This document shows positions 36,917-46,226 of a stretch of 64,000 bases of DNA, one piece after another. Within the stretch, counting starts at the first letter, position 1. Every line of letters starts with the position of its first letter. The stretch comes from Agreia sp. PsM10 (GTDB taxonomy: Bacteria; Actinomycetota; Actinomycetes; Actinomycetales; Microbacteriaceae). The stretch spans positions 124,001 through 188,000 of the forward strand of contig NZ_JARUXC010000003.1 of assembly GCF_030433855.1 (NCBI RefSeq), given 5' to 3'. Below the pieces are notes generated by a model that was not told where the DNA came from, made no database searches, and was given only the letters and a program-made list of their open reading frames with translations. A program made the position numbers and the translations under genes.

Positions 36917-37962
36917 ACGGCATCCATATCGTCTGGGTGGCTCGCGATGATGGCGGCGAGCCGGTCGCGGACGGCCGTGACGAGACCCGCCGGGGAGATC
37001 ACGACCACCTCGGGTCCGAAGGCGGCGAGGTCGTCGGCCAGCACGGCGAGATCGGTGTAGTGCAGCGCGATCGTTCCGTCGGGGTTCCGGATGCTGCCCC
37101 GCCGCTTGCCGAGACGGGATTCGGCATCGGTGCCGGGCCGCACCGAGACGTGCGCGACGTGGGTGCGCCAGATCTCGTCGAGTTCGGCGAGGGCGTCGTC
37201 GCCGGCCGTCGCCGAGGCCGACTGCGGCGACGGCGTGCGTGTGACGACCACCGGACCGACGATCCTCGACAGGAGGAAGGTGCGCGGCGCATCCGCCTTC
37301 TGGTCGAACGCCTGCAGATACCACCGGCCCTGGTGCTGCACGACGGCCGCCGGAGCGACGAGTCTCTCGCGGGCGTTCAGCTCGCCCGGCTTGAGATAGC
37401 TGAACCGAACGAGCACGGCCTTGTCGAGGGCATCGGTCAGGGGGCCGAAGGCGGCATCGCGGGTGCGGATGCGCGGGGCGTAGCCGATGAGCTGCTGGCT
37501 GCCCTCCGTGCCCAGGGATCTCAGTTTGAGCAGGGCCCTGCGGGACTCCCCCGAGAGCGAGCCCTCCCGCCAGACCATGGCAGCCAGATTCAGCAGGGTG
37601 GTCTCCTCGGGCGTGAAGGAGATGTCGGCGGGAAGGTCGTAGTCGCCCTTGGAGATGCGATAGCGGAGAGCCTGGTTGTTGCCCGGATCGGTCGGCGACT
37701 CGAGGGTCTCCAGCGGCACGCCGAGTTCGCGGATGTCGTCTTTGTCGCGTTCGAACTGCCGCTCGAGACTCGAGTTGTCGCCACCGGGCACGAACTTCTG
37801 CCGGTAACCCTGCACGGCACCCAGGATCTCGGCCTTGGTGAGTCCGATCTCAGTGGACACCAGGGCCAGCACGAGGCTGAAGAGCCGCTCCTCCACCGCG
37901 ACTGCGGAGGCGGAGACGTCGCTCGACGGGATCGATGGGGAGGACTCGGGCACGGACTTCAT
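36913..37962 (-). CDS. pafB: WYL-domain transcriptional regulator PafB
   Basis: The 349-aa partner of PafC. Seen: N-terminal winged-helix DNA-binding part (EERLFSLVLALVSTEIGLTK, QFERDKDDIRELGVPLET), WYL domain (VRFSYLKPGELNARERLV, HQGRWYLQAFDQKADAPRTF) and a C-terminal WCX part. In proteasome-bearing actinobacteria the pair follows pafA; here the FKBP gene is upstream and no Pup-proteasome gene is seen. DNA damage control rather than proteolysis is therefore the likely role. Confidence 0.93.
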   Translation of the reverse strand: MKSVPESSPSIPSSDVSASAVAVEERLFSLVLALVSTEIGLTKAEILGAVQGYRQKFVPGGDNSSLERQFERDKDDIRELGVPLETLESPTDPGNNQALRYRISKGDYDLPADISFTPEETTLLNLAAMVWREGSLSGESRRALLKLRSLGTEGSQQLIGYAPRIRTRDAAFGPLTDALDKAVLVRFSYLKPGELNARERLVAPAAVVQHQGRWYLQAFDQKADAPRTFLLSRIVGPVVVTRTPSPQSASATAGDDALAELDEIWRTHVAHVSVRPGTDAESRLGKRRGSIRNPDGTIALHYTDLAVLADDLAAFGPEVVVISPAGLVTAVRDRLAAIIASHPDDMDAV

Positions 37963-38003
37963 TTTAGTGCGCCGGCCGCCCGCGGCGACCGAGGCCGAGC
38001 CGC

Positions 38004-38954
38004 TCAGGAGGCCGGGTTGGCGCCGAGGATGTCGACGACGTACACGATCGTCGATCCGGCGGGGACACCGGTCGTTCCCGTGTCTCCGAAGCCGTCGGCC
38101 GGGGGCACGACCACGAGGACCTGCGATCCGATCGTCTGGCCGACCAGCGCCTTCAGGAGTCCGGGCACCACGCCGTTCTGGTCGGTCGAGATGTCGGCGG
38201 CGCGGATCTGCGTCGCCATGCCGTCCTCCCACGTTGAGGCGAAGACGGACTTGTCGTCCCAGACGACCCCGAGCGACTGCACCACGAGAACATCGCCCTC
38301 GGCGACAGTGTCGCCGGACCCCTTCTTCAGGGTCGTGTAGCGGAGGTCGGTGGGAACCGTGCCGGAGGGGATGGTGATGCCGGGTCGGCCGTCTGGCGCC
38401 GTGACGACGCTGGGGAAGCCGGCCTCTGCCGGCTCGGCCGCGCCGGTGGCGGCACCCGGGTACACCGAGGTGATGTCGAAGACGTAGGCATCGGCGGAGT
38501 CGTCGGTGGGAGCCTGCGTGGCGTCGGTCGTGGCCTGCGCTGCAGGAATGACGGCGGCGATGCGATCACCGGCGCGGGCACAGGCCAGAGCGTCGGTGAA
38601 TCCGGGAGGGGTGACCTTCTCGTCGAGCGTGATCATGAAGGGCGTCTGCTGGGCCGACGAGGCGTCTGTACCGGAGGCCAGCACCGCCTTGCCCCAGATC
38701 ACGTCGCCCACCTGGGCTGCAGGGCCTGAGCCCGCGGTGAGGACAGAACGCTCGGTCTGCTTCGACTTGAGCGGCGTGGCGAAGTCGAGGGTGGCCGCCC
38801 CGGGGTCGCCCGTGGCGGTGATCGTCTCGGAGGCGGAACCGGGCTGCGCCAGGGGCGAGCAGTCGCCGTCGGCGAGACCGGATCCGGTCGACGCGCAGGC
38901 CGACAGGGTGGCCAGAAGACCCGCGGACAGAATGAGCGCGAGGGACTTGCGCAC
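38004..38954 (-). CDS. FKBP-type peptidyl-prolyl isomerase lipoprotein
   Basis: A 316-aa exported lipoprotein: signal peptide with lipobox LSAC, a poorly conserved first half, and a C-terminal FKBP domain (about residues 205-316) with YTTLKKGSGDTVAEGDVLVV, ALVGQTIGSQVLVVVPP and GFGDTG. The first half has a faint second FKBP-like pattern (VGDVIWGKAVLASG). GTG 38954 has AAGAGG just upstream; a TTG at 38987 would add 11 residues. FKBP genes at this position next to pafBC are common in actinobacteria. Confidence 0.85.
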   Translation of the reverse strand: MRKSLALILSAGLLATLSACASTGSGLADGDCSPLAQPGSASETITATGDPGAATLDFATPLKSKQTERSVLTAGSGPAAQVGDVIWGKAVLASGTDASSAQQTPFMITLDEKVTPPGFTDALACARAGDRIAAVIPAAQATTDATQAPTDDSADAYVFDITSVYPGAATGAAEPAEAGFPSVVTAPDGRPGITIPSGTVPTDLRYTTLKKGSGDTVAEGDVLVVQSLGVVWDDKSVFASTWEDGMATQIRAADISTDQNGVVPGLLKALVGQTIGSQVLVVVPPADGFGDTGTTGVPAGSTIVYVVDILGANPAS

Positions 38955-38996
38955 GGATCCTCTTTTCACTGGTTGTTGAGCGGACAACAGCTTAGT

Positions 38997-40010
38997 TTAT
39001 TCCGGATCGGACTCTTCGCCGGGCGCCGGTGGGGCGGTATCGCCGCCGGTCCTGGCGGTGGCCGTCGCCGTCGCCATCCGCACCCGCTTGCGCAGGCTCT
39101 TGGGGCTGATGCCGCGTTCGCCGAGGGCGCCCGGGGTCCAGGCCTCCACGTCGTCGTCCGAGTACTCCGATTTGGATGCGCGTCGCTTCAGCTCCGGAAG
39201 CTCGGCGCCGGGGGCGAGCCGGCGAGCGGTGACCAGGAAGCCCGTGTGGCCGATCATGCGGTGATCGGGCCGCACGGCGAGGCCCTCGACGTGCCACGAC
39301 CGGATCATCGTCTCCGACGGCTGGGGGTCGGTGAACGATCCGGTGCTGCGGATGGTCTCGACCACGCGGGAGAGCTGCGTGACCGTCGCGACGTAGCAGA
39401 GCACGACGCCGCCGGGCTTCAGCGCGTCGGTGACGGCGGGGATGCACTCCCACGGAGCGAGCATGTCGAGGACGACCCGATCGACGGAATGGTTCTCGTG
39501 CCTCTCCGGCAGCGCCTCGCTCAGGTCGCCGAGCGTGATGCTCCAGTTCTCGGGAGCCGAGCCCGAGAACGCGGTCACGTTCGCCATCGCGACGTCGGCG
39601 AACTCCTCCCGCCGCTCGAACGACGACAGCGTGCCCTCCGGCCCGATCGCGCGCAGGAGCCAGAGCGAGAGCGCCCCGCTGCCCACGCCGGCCTCGACGA
39701 CGGTGGCGCCCGGGAAGATGTCGGCCTGGCCGAGGATCTGGGCCGCATCCTTCGGGTAGATGATGGCGGCGCCGCGGGGCATCGACATCACGAAGTCGGT
39801 GAGAAGCGGCCGGAGCACGAGGTACTCGACACCGACCGTGTTCGCGACGACCGACCCGTCGGGCCTGCCGATGATCGCGTCGTGGTCGATGGCGCCGCGA
39901 TGGGTGTGGAATTCCGCGCCCGCCGTGAGGGTGATGGAGTTCAGCTTGCCCTTGGGGCCGGTGAGCTGCACGCGCTCGCCGACGCGGAACGGTCCGGAGA
40001 AGGAGTTCAT
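38997..40010 (-). CDS. trmI: tRNA (adenine-58-N1)-methyltransferase TrmI
   Basis: SAM-dependent enzyme making m1A58 in the T-loop of tRNAs. The 337-aa protein has an N-terminal beta domain (GPFRVGERVQLTGPKGKLNS, HRGAIDHDAIIG), the SAM motif VVEAGVGSGALSLWLLRAIG, VVLDMLAPWE and a variable charged tail. ATG 40010 follows AGGAGAAGG-like sequence; GTG 40016 overlaps the HAD gene stop. In other actinobacteria the Pup-proteasome genes follow trmI; here the FKBP gene follows after 42 bases. Confidence 0.92.
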   Translation of the reverse strand: MNSFSGPFRVGERVQLTGPKGKLNSITLTAGAEFHTHRGAIDHDAIIGRPDGSVVANTVGVEYLVLRPLLTDFVMSMPRGAAIIYPKDAAQILGQADIFPGATVVEAGVGSGALSLWLLRAIGPEGTLSSFERREEFADVAMANVTAFSGSAPENWSITLGDLSEALPERHENHSVDRVVLDMLAPWECIPAVTDALKPGGVVLCYVATVTQLSRVVETIRSTGSFTDPQPSETMIRSWHVEGLAVRPDHRMIGHTGFLVTARRLAPGAELPELKRRASKSEYSDDDVEAWTPGALGERGISPKSLRKRVRMATATATARTGGDTAPPAPGEESDPE

Positions 40011-40012
40011 GG

Positions 40013-40717
40013 TCACTGGTGTCGACTTCCGGTCGTGGGGTGGATGGTGGGCGATCGGCGGTGTTCGGCCAGCGCGGTCGCGACGTCGTCGACGGTGCGG
40101 CCCTCGAGCGTGGCCCACAGCACGCTGGCCGCGCTGTCGTCGAGCGGGAGTATGTGGGGAACGCCGATGGTGACGGCTCCGGAGGCCGCCGCGCTGGCGA
40201 CGCCGGGAACGGAGTCCTCGATGGCCACGCAGTCTTCGATCGGTACTCCGAGGAGACGGGCGGCCTCGAGGTACGCCTCCGGATGGGGCTTGCTGTTCTC
40301 GACGCTGTCGCCCGACACCACGACGTCGAAGGCGTCGAACGGGATGAACGACCTGACGTGCTCCGCCATCACGCCGAGCGACATCGTCACCAGGGCGCAC
40401 GGCACATCGTGCTCCCGCAGGGCGGAGAGCAGCTCCCGGGCTCCGGGACGCCAGGGCACCGAGATGCTGATGCGCGTCATCACCTCGGCCGTCAGGTGGT
40501 CGACGATCGCACCGGTCGCCATGTCGACGCCGTGGCGCTGCAGGATCTGTGCCGAGCGCTCCAGGCCCGATCCCACGAGGGTGAGGGCGTCCTCGTGCGT
40601 CCACGTGCCGCCGAAACGGGCGACGAGAGCGGTCTCCGAGTCCATCCAGTAGGGCTCTGTATCGACGATGGTTCCGTCCATGTCCCAGAGAACGGCGGCG
40701 GGGAGGCGTGTCTTCAC
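40013..40717 (-). CDS. HAD family phosphatase/phosphomutase-like hydrolase
   Basis: A 234-aa haloacid dehalogenase-fold hydrolase. Motif I LWDMDGTIVDTEPYW, motif II LVTMSLGV (a Thr in place of the usual Ser position is plausible), motif III Lys in VENSKPHPEAYLEA and motif IV IEDSVPGVASA. A helical cap follows motif I. The substrate is unknown. GTG 40717 was chosen, though no strong ribosome binding site is visible. It overlaps or abuts trmI, in line with actinobacterial neighbourhoods. Confidence 0.88.
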   Translation of the reverse strand: MKTRLPAAVLWDMDGTIVDTEPYWMDSETALVARFGGTWTHEDALTLVGSGLERSAQILQRHGVDMATGAIVDHLTAEVMTRISISVPWRPGARELLSALREHDVPCALVTMSLGVMAEHVRSFIPFDAFDVVVSGDSVENSKPHPEAYLEAARLLGVPIEDCVAIEDSVPGVASAAASGAVTIGVPHILPLDDSAASVLWATLEGRTVDDVATALAEHRRSPTIHPTTGSRHQ

Positions 40718-40780
40718 GTCGAAGGAGTCTACGGGTCGCGGACCCGGGCGGAATCGACGGCCTATCCTTGACAGACGATC

Positions 40781-40813
40781 ATGCAACGACGAAAAGGGTT
40801 CTCGACACGGTGA
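40781..40813 (+). other. Possible 10-residue upstream ORF before the PAC2 gene
   Basis: An ATG at 40781 opens a 10-residue frame ([10 protein letters not shown]) whose TGA overlaps the GTG start of the PAC2 gene (GTGA). TATCCT at 40763-40768 would place the transcript start about five bases before this ATG. It may be a translational coupler or chance. Confidence 0.3.
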
Positions 40814-41730
40814 CACAGGGCAACGAATTCCTCAAAGGGCGACTTCTCGTCGTCGCATTCGAGGGCTGGAACGACGCAGGAGAGGCCGCCACGGGTGCGG
40901 TCCAGCTTCTGCGCGAGCAACTCGACGTCGTGACGCTCGCCGGCGTCGACGCCGAGGAGTATTTCGACTTCCAGTTCAACCGGCCGGTCGTGTCTCAAGA
41001 CGATGAGGGCACCCGTGCCCTGATCTGGCCGAGCGCGACCCTCTACGGACCGGCCAGCACCGACGTCGACAACATCCCCCTCGCCGCCGATGCCGAGCTC
41101 AGGGTCGGATCGGACAACACGGGCAACGTCTTCCTTCTCGTGGGAGCCGAGCCGTCGCGCAACTGGAAGAAGTTCACGGTCGAGGTGCTCGACGCCGCGA
41201 TGACGGCCGGGGTCTCCGGCATCGTCCTTCTCGGAGCGATGCTCGCCGACGTTCCGCACACGCGACCGATCTCGGTCACGGCGACGAGCGAGAACGCGTC
41301 CGTGCGCAGCCAGCTCGGCATCGAGAGGTCCACGTACGAGGGGCCCGTGGGCATCCTCAGTGTGATCGCCGATGCCGCCGAGGCGCTGGGCATCGCGACG
41401 GTCTCCATCTGGGCTTCCGTTCCGCACTATGTGCACAACGCGCCGTCGCCCAAGGCGACCCTGGCCCTGATCGACAAGCTCGAGGAACTCGTCGACGTGG
41501 TCATCCCCCGGGGCGATCTGGTCGACGAGGCCTCCGCGTGGGAATCCGGCATCGACGCGCTCGCGGGCGAGGACGACGAGATGGCGTCGTACATCCAGCA
41601 GCTCGAGCAGGCCCGCGACACCGTCGACTCTCCCGAGGCGAGTGGCGAAGCCATCGCGCAGGAGTTCGAGAAGTACCTGCGTAAGCGGGGCGACGGCCGG
41701 CCGGACGAGCCCTGGCGTCCGAAGGACTAG
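40810..41730 (+). CDS. PAC2 family protein
   Basis: A 306-aa protein of the PAC2 (proteasome assembly chaperone 2-like) family, common in actinobacteria. Seen: [20 protein letters not shown] at the N-terminus, [21 protein letters not shown], the HTRP segment and [18 protein letters not shown]. Its function in bacteria is not established; the name comes from a fold shared with a eukaryotic chaperone. GTG 40810 lies after AAAAGGG at 13 bases. It is convergent with mshC, overlapping by four bases. Confidence 0.88.
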   Translation: MTQGNEFLKGRLLVVAFEGWNDAGEAATGAVQLLREQLDVVTLAGVDAEEYFDFQFNRPVVSQDDEGTRALIWPSATLYGPASTDVDNIPLAADAELRVGSDNTGNVFLLVGAEPSRNWKKFTVEVLDAAMTAGVSGIVLLGAMLADVPHTRPISVTATSENASVRSQLGIERSTYEGPVGILSVIADAAEALGIATVSIWASVPHYVHNAPSPKATLALIDKLEELVDVVIPRGDLVDEASAWESGIDALAGEDDEMASYIQQLEQARDTVDSPEASGEAIAQEFEKYLRKRGDGRPDEPWRPKD

Positions 41731-43001
41731 GCCGCCCGGCTCGCCAGATCGATGCCCAGCAGGGCGTCGATCGCCTGGGCCGCGAGGCCGCTCGTCGCAT
41801 GACCGCCGGCCGTCCAGCGGTCGATGGCCGCGAGGGCGGCCGGGGTGTCGAGGTCTGACGAGAGAACGGTGCGCAGCTCGTCGAGCAGGGCGATCTCCTC
41901 GTCGCGGGGTGCGGATGCCGTCGGTAGCGCCGCCGCGTCGCGCCAGCGTTCGAGCCGGGCGACGGCCTCGGCGAGGCCCTGATCCGTCCACTCCCAGTCG
42001 TCGCGGTAGTGGTGGGCGAGCACGGCGAGGCGCACGGCGGACGGATCGACGCCGGATGCGCGCAGCGCCGACACGAGCACGAGGTTGCCGAGCGACTTGC
42101 TCATCTTCTCGCCCTGGTAGGCCACCATTCCGGCGTGGGCGTGCACGTCGGCGAAGCGTCGACCGGTGAGCGCCGTGGCGTGGGCCGCCGAGAATTCGTG
42201 GTGCGGGAAGACGAGGTCGCTGCCGCCCCCCTGGACGCAGAAGTGCGGGCCGAGAGCGTCGAGCGCGATCACCGAGCACTCGATGTGCCAGCCGGGGCGC
42301 CCTTCTCCGACTGGGCTGTGCCATGACGGCTCGCCGACGCGCGCGGCGCGCCAGAGAAGCGGGTCGAGACGATTCCGTTTTCCGGCCCTGTCGGGGTCTC
42401 CCCCGCGTTCCGCGAAGAAGGCGGCCATCGTGCCCGCGTCGAGGCGGCTCTCGAGTCCGAGGTGCCACTCCGTGCGCTCCGCGGCCGCATCGATGTCGAA
42501 GTAGATGTCCCGGCTGCCGGCATCCCTGGCGTCGGGCGTGTCGACCCCGTAGCCGAAGCCGGCCTCGACGAGCCGGCGTACGGCATCCGCTATCGGGGCG
42601 ACGACCTCGGTGACGGCGACGTAGTCGCGGGGCGGGAGGACCCGGAGCGCGGCCATGTCGGTGCGGAAGAGGTCGACCTGGGACTCCGCGAGCTCCCTCC
42701 AGTCCACTCCGGTCGCGGTCGCCCGCTCGAGCAGCGGGTCGTCGACATCGGTGATGTTCTGCACGTAGTCGACCTCGAGGCCCGCGTCGATCCACAGCCG
42801 CTGCAGGCCGTCGAACGCCAGGTAGGTCGACGCGTGGCCGAGGTGTGTTGCGTCGTAGGGCGTGATGCCGCAGACGTAGAGGCCGACGCGGCCGTCGACG
42901 CCCGCCGCTTCGACGAGCGAACCCGTCGAGTCGTCGAAGACCCGGGGAACGGGACCTCGTCCGGGAAGTGGGGGGACGACGGGCCTGCTCCAGGAATGCA
43001 C
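41727..43001 (-). CDS. mshC: Cysteine:1D-myo-inosityl glucosamine ligase (mycothiol synthesis)
   Basis: ATP-dependent ligase joining cysteine to GlcN-Ins in mycothiol synthesis; a cysteinyl-tRNA synthetase homologue. The 424-aa protein has the HIGH-type motif THLGHAST, the zinc/cysteine site [33 protein letters not shown], and the KMSKS loop [10 protein letters not shown]. It lacks the tRNA anticodon-binding domain of CysS, and the start [13 protein letters not shown] fits MshC. The GTG at 43001 precedes [13 protein letters not shown]. Its presence marks an actinobacterium that makes mycothiol. Confidence 0.93.
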   Translation of the reverse strand: MHSWSRPVVPPLPGRGPVPRVFDDSTGSLVEAAGVDGRVGLYVCGITPYDATHLGHASTYLAFDGLQRLWIDAGLEVDYVQNITDVDDPLLERATATGVDWRELAESQVDLFRTDMAALRVLPPRDYVAVTEVVAPIADAVRRLVEAGFGYGVDTPDARDAGSRDIYFDIDAAAERTEWHLGLESRLDAGTMAAFFAERGGDPDRAGKRNRLDPLLWRAARVGEPSWHSPVGEGRPGWHIECSVIALDALGPHFCVQGGGSDLVFPHHEFSAAHATALTGRRFADVHAHAGMVAYQGEKMSKSLGNLVLVSALRASGVDPSAVRLAVLAHHYRDDWEWTDQGLAEAVARLERWRDAAALPTASAPRDEEIALLDELRTVLSSDLDTPAALAAIDRWTAGGHATSGLAAQAIDALLGIDLASRAA

Positions 43002-43027
43002 TGGAAAAGACTACCGTCGCGCGGGGG

Positions 43028-43882
43028 TCAGGCCTGCATCGCTCCGGTGCCGAGGAGCACGATGAGGATCACGCCGAGGGCGATGCGGTAGACGACGAAG
43101 GGGAGGAAGCTGCGCCTCGAGATGTAGCTCATGAAGAAGGCGATGACGACGAGGCCCACGACGAAGGCGATGACCGTGGCCACCAGGGTCTCGAGCGGGC
43201 CGAAGACCTCGGGCGTGCACGTGGCGGTGGCGACGGTGCAGGTCTCCTTGACCGACTTGTACACCTGGTAGAGGCCGCTGCCGAAGACGGCCGGGATGGC
43301 GAGCAGGAAGGAGTAGCGGGCGGCGGCCGCTCGTTCGTAGCCCATGAAGAGACCCGCCGTGATCGTGCCGCCGGAACGGGAGACCCCGGGGATCAGTGCG
43401 AGGGCCTGGGCGAACCCGAACACGGTGGCGTGCGGCACCGTCAGCTGGTCGAGCCTCCTCTTCTTCGCTCCCACGTAATCGGCGACCCCGAGCAGGATTC
43501 CGAAGACGATGAGCGTGCCCGCCACGATCCAGAGGGAGCGCAGGGTGCTCTCGATCGCGTCCTGGAAGATCAGGCCCAGCACGACGATCGGCACGCTGCC
43601 GAGAATGATGAACCAGCCGAGCTTCGCGTCGGGATCGGAGCGGGGCACCCGGCCGATGATGGATCGGAACCACGTGGAGACGATGCGCGAGATGTCGCGC
43701 CAGAAGTAGATGACGACGGCCGTCTCTGTTCCGAGCTGCGTGATCGCCGTGAAGGCTGCGCCCGGGTCGTCGCCCGTGCCCAGAAGACGTCCGACGATGA
43801 GCAGATGCGCGCTCGACGAGATCGGCAGGAACTCGGTGAGTCCCTGAACGAGGCCGAGGATGACGGCGTTGAGGAAGTCCAC
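43028..43882 (-). CDS. uppP: Undecaprenyl-diphosphatase UppP (BacA)
   Basis: Integral membrane phosphatase that recycles undecaprenyl diphosphate for peptidoglycan synthesis. The 284-aa protein has about eight helices and the conserved motifs [20 protein letters not shown] and [21 protein letters not shown] 43882 follows AAGGAGA. It lies 26 bases upstream of mshC on the same strand, an arrangement also seen in mycobacteria with a few intervening genes. Confidence 0.95.
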   Translation of the reverse strand: MDFLNAVILGLVQGLTEFLPISSSAHLLIVGRLLGTGDDPGAAFTAITQLGTETAVVIYFWRDISRIVSTWFRSIIGRVPRSDPDAKLGWFIILGSVPIVVLGLIFQDAIESTLRSLWIVAGTLIVFGILLGVADYVGAKKRRLDQLTVPHATVFGFAQALALIPGVSRSGGTITAGLFMGYERAAAARYSFLLAIPAVFGSGLYQVYKSVKETCTVATATCTPEVFGPLETLVATVIAFVVGLVVIAFFMSYISRRSFLPFVVYRIALGVILIVLLGTGAMQA

Positions 43883-43940
43883 GAACTCTCCTTGGGAGAT
43901 GATGCGACGTAGTCGGTCGGGCGTGCGGTGGTGCGGCCGG

Positions 43941-45266
43941 TCAGTAGCGGAGCAGGAGGTCGGTCAGAACCTTTCTGCCAAACACTAACGCGTCGAGGGG
44001 AACCCTCTCGTCGACGCCGTGGAACAGCGCCGGGAAATCGAGGGTCGGCGGGAGCTGCAGGGGCGCGAAGCCGTAGCCCTTGATCCCGATCGTGCTGAGG
44101 GCCTTGTTGTCGGTTCCCGCCGAGAGCAGGTACGGGAGCACCTGCGCCTCGGGGTCGAACTCGTGGAGGCTCGCGATCATCTGGTCGACGAGCGGGCCGG
44201 AGAAGTCGGTCTCGAGGCCGATGTCCTGATGCGAGATCTCGACCTCGACCCCCGGCCCGGCGAGCTCCCGGATGCGCCCGATGACCTCGTCCTCCTGGCC
44301 CGGCAGAACGCGGATGTCGAGCAGGGCCTCCGCCCGGTCGGGGATGACGTTGTGCTTGTATCCGGCGGTGAGCCCCGTGGGGTTCGCCGTGTTGCGCAGC
44401 GAGGCGGAGATGAACCTCGATGCCGTGCCGGTCGCGATGGCGAGTTCGTCGGGGGTCGTTCGCTGGGGGTCCCTGCCGAGGATCGCGGCAACCCGACCGA
44501 GGAGCTCCGTGGTGGTCTTGGTGAGATGCACGGGCCATTCCTGGCTCCCGACGCGGGCGACGGCGCCGGCGAGTCGGGTGATGGCGTTGTCGGAGTTGAT
44601 CTGCGATCCGTGCCCGGCGGTTCCGCGGGCGACCAGCCTGGCCCAGATCAAGGCCTTCTCCCCCGTCTGCACGAGGTAGGCGCGGGTGCCGTCGAGGTCG
44701 ATCGAGTACCCGCCGACCTCGCTGATCGCCTCCGTCGCGCCGGCGAAGAGATCGGGGCGGTTCTTCACCAGGTAGTGCGACCCCAGGACTCCCCCGGCCT
44801 CCTCGTCGGCGAAGAACGCGATCACGAGGTCGCGGGCCGGCCTGCGACCCGAGGACAGGATGTCGTCGAGCGAGGTCAGGATCATCGCATCCATGTTCTT
44901 CATGTCGACCGCGCCGCGGCCCCAGAGCATGCCGTCCTTGATCTCGCCGCCGAACGGATCGACCGACCAGTCGTCGGCGATCGCCGGCACGACGTCGGTG
45001 TGGCCGTGCACGACGAGGGCGCCGCGGCTCGGATCCTCGCCCGCCACCCGGGCGACGACGCTGGTGCGTCCGGGTTCGGAGTCGATGAGTTCCGGCACGA
45101 GGCCGAGACGCTCGAGATGCGCCGCGACATACTCGGCCGCGTCGGTCTCGCCGTTGGACCTGCCCTCGCCGAAGTTGGATGTGTCGAAGCGGATCAGGTC
45201 GCGGGCGATCACGGCGGTGGCATCGAGATCGGGCTCGGGGCCGGGGTTCGCGGGCGTCGAAGTCAT
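43941..45266 (-). CDS. M20 family metallopeptidase (DapE/ArgE-like)
   Basis: A 441-aa zinc peptidase. Motifs: [11 protein letters not shown] (His), [13 protein letters not shown] (bridging Asp), [13 protein letters not shown] (Glu pair) and [10 protein letters not shown] plus [11 protein letters not shown] (C-terminal His ligand). The lid domain spans about residues 190-310. Actinobacterial members at this position are often labelled M20/M28 peptidases of unknown substrate. ATG 45266 starts [12 protein letters not shown]; an upstream extension is not family-like. It is followed by uppP on the same strand after 58 bases. Confidence 0.88.
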   Translation of the reverse strand: MTSTPANPGPEPDLDATAVIARDLIRFDTSNFGEGRSNGETDAAEYVAAHLERLGLVPELIDSEPGRTSVVARVAGEDPSRGALVVHGHTDVVPAIADDWSVDPFGGEIKDGMLWGRGAVDMKNMDAMILTSLDDILSSGRRPARDLVIAFFADEEAGGVLGSHYLVKNRPDLFAGATEAISEVGGYSIDLDGTRAYLVQTGEKALIWARLVARGTAGHGSQINSDNAITRLAGAVARVGSQEWPVHLTKTTTELLGRVAAILGRDPQRTTPDELAIATGTASRFISASLRNTANPTGLTAGYKHNVIPDRAEALLDIRVLPGQEDEVIGRIRELAGPGVEVEISHQDIGLETDFSGPLVDQMIASLHEFDPEAQVLPYLLSAGTDNKALSTIGIKGYGFAPLQLPPTLDFPALFHGVDERVPLDALVFGRKVLTDLLLRY

Positions 45267-45324
45267 GGCATCACGGTACCGCAGGGGCTGCCCGCGCCCG
45301 TGGCGTCGAGAGGGTTTCAAACCG

Positions 45325-45333
45325 TGCTATCGT
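45325..45333 (+). promoter_or_regulatory. Possible extended -10 of the tRNA-Leu gene
   Basis: TGCTATCGT is an extended -10 pattern (TG-N-TATCGT) about 41 bases upstream of the mature tRNA. No clear -35 is seen. Confidence 0.35.
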
Positions 45334-45373
45334 CTTACCTTGGTTGCACCGGGAACGGAAAGCAGCTCATCCA

Positions 45374-45458
45374 GTCCGGATGGCGGAAATGGCAGACGCG
45401 CTAGCTTGAGGTGCTAGTGCCCGTATAGGGCGTGGGGGTTCAAGTCCCCCTTCGGACA
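45374..45458 (+). tRNA. tRNA-Leu (anticodon GAG)
   Basis: Class II tRNA of 85 bases with a long variable arm. Acceptor GTCCGGA pairs with TTCGGAC (one G-U). Anticodon stem CTAGC/GCTAG encloses the loop TTGAGGT with GAG at 45408-45410, and the T arm is GGGGG-TTCAAGT-CCCCC. The 3' CCA is not encoded (ACA follows), as is common in actinobacteria. A strong terminator follows. Confidence 0.95.
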
Positions 45459-45471
45459 CAGACTGGACATC

Positions 45472-45513
45472 ACCCCCGGCCTCTCGTTTCATACGAGATG
45501 CCGGGGGTTTTTC
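45472..45513 (+). terminator. Terminator of the tRNA-Leu gene
   Basis: Stem ACCCCCGGC / GCCGGGGGT with an inner TCTCGT/ACGAGA pairing, followed by TTTTTCG, a classical rho-independent terminator. Confidence 0.85.
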
Positions 45514-45756
45514 GTTGCCTTCCGTCGGCCGCAGAGCCCTCGTATGACGGAGTGTGACCAAGGCGTGATGATATTGGTCGCCCGTCGAGGCCGAGAGCAT
45601 AGTAGGCTGTTCGTAGAAGTTGATGTGCCTCGCACGTCCGGGGTGCCTGCGGTGCCCTGCCCGACACTGTTCGGGCCCAATCCTGGGAGACGACGAACAC
45701 CCCGACGAGTGGCCCCGACAATCGGGACCGAATTATCACTCCAGGAGGAGTTTGCA

Positions 45757-45960
45757 ATGGCTACAGGCACAGTGAAATGGTTCAACGCTGAAAAGGGATT
45801 CGGCTTCATCGCCCCCGAAGACGGCAGCCCCGACGTGTTCGCGCACTACTCGGCTATCGCCTCCAGCGGATACCGCTCGCTCGACGAGAACCAGAAGGTC
45901 GAATTCGACGTCGCACAGGGCCCCAAGGGTCCCCAGGCTGAGAACATCCGCCCCCTCTAA
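45757..45960 (+). CDS. Cold-shock protein (CspA family)
   Basis: A 67-aa single-stranded nucleic acid-binding protein with the RNP motifs KGFGFIAP and DVFAHYSAI, starting [24 protein letters not shown] lies eight bases before the ATG, one of the strongest ribosome binding sites in the window. It is preceded by about 240 bases without a gene after the tRNA terminator, which may include a long 5' leader. A terminator follows. Confidence 0.96.
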   Translation: MATGTVKWFNAEKGFGFIAPEDGSPDVFAHYSAIASSGYRSLDENQKVEFDVAQGPKGPQAENIRPL

Positions 45961-46028
45961 GTCTTTCCTCGATCGGCTTCGGGTCCGCGAGAGCGGCATC
46001 TGATTCCGATTGGCGCGAAGCTTAAAAA

Positions 46029-46064
46029 CGAAGGCCCTCCACCCATTCGGGTGGGGGGCCTTCG
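46029..46064. terminator. Terminator after the cold-shock gene
   Basis: Hairpin CGAAGGCC(C)TCCACCC / GGGTGG(G)GGGCCTTCG, loop ATTCG, with TAAAAA on its left side and TCGT on its right, so it could work in both directions. Confidence 0.8.
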
Positions 46065-46154
46065 TCGTTCCCGCTCCCAATTCACGACACGCCGCTTCAG
46101 CTGCTGCGATTCGATTACGGATCGTGTATGGAACCGCACCTCATTCGTTGCTAG

Positions 46155-46190
46155 TGTGAACGATGTTGTTTCTGTGACGAATGTGACTCA
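46155..46190. repeat. Four phased 9-bp direct repeats upstream of the NlpC/P60 gene
   Basis: Consecutive 9-mers TGTGAACGA, TGTTGTTTC, TGTGACGAA and TGTGACTCA share TGT at each start, and three of them share TGTGA. They lie 36-72 bases upstream of the ATG at 46227 and look like a tandem binding site. The regulator is unknown. Confidence 0.45.
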
Positions 46191-46226
46191 CCTCTCGTCG
46201 CGACTTTCGGGGAAGACGGGGAATCC

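Noticed and set aside
45374-45458. tRNA-Leu as an attachment site for an integrated element.
   Set aside because: No integrase gene and no repeat of the tRNA 3' end were found in the window; housekeeping genes lie on both sides.
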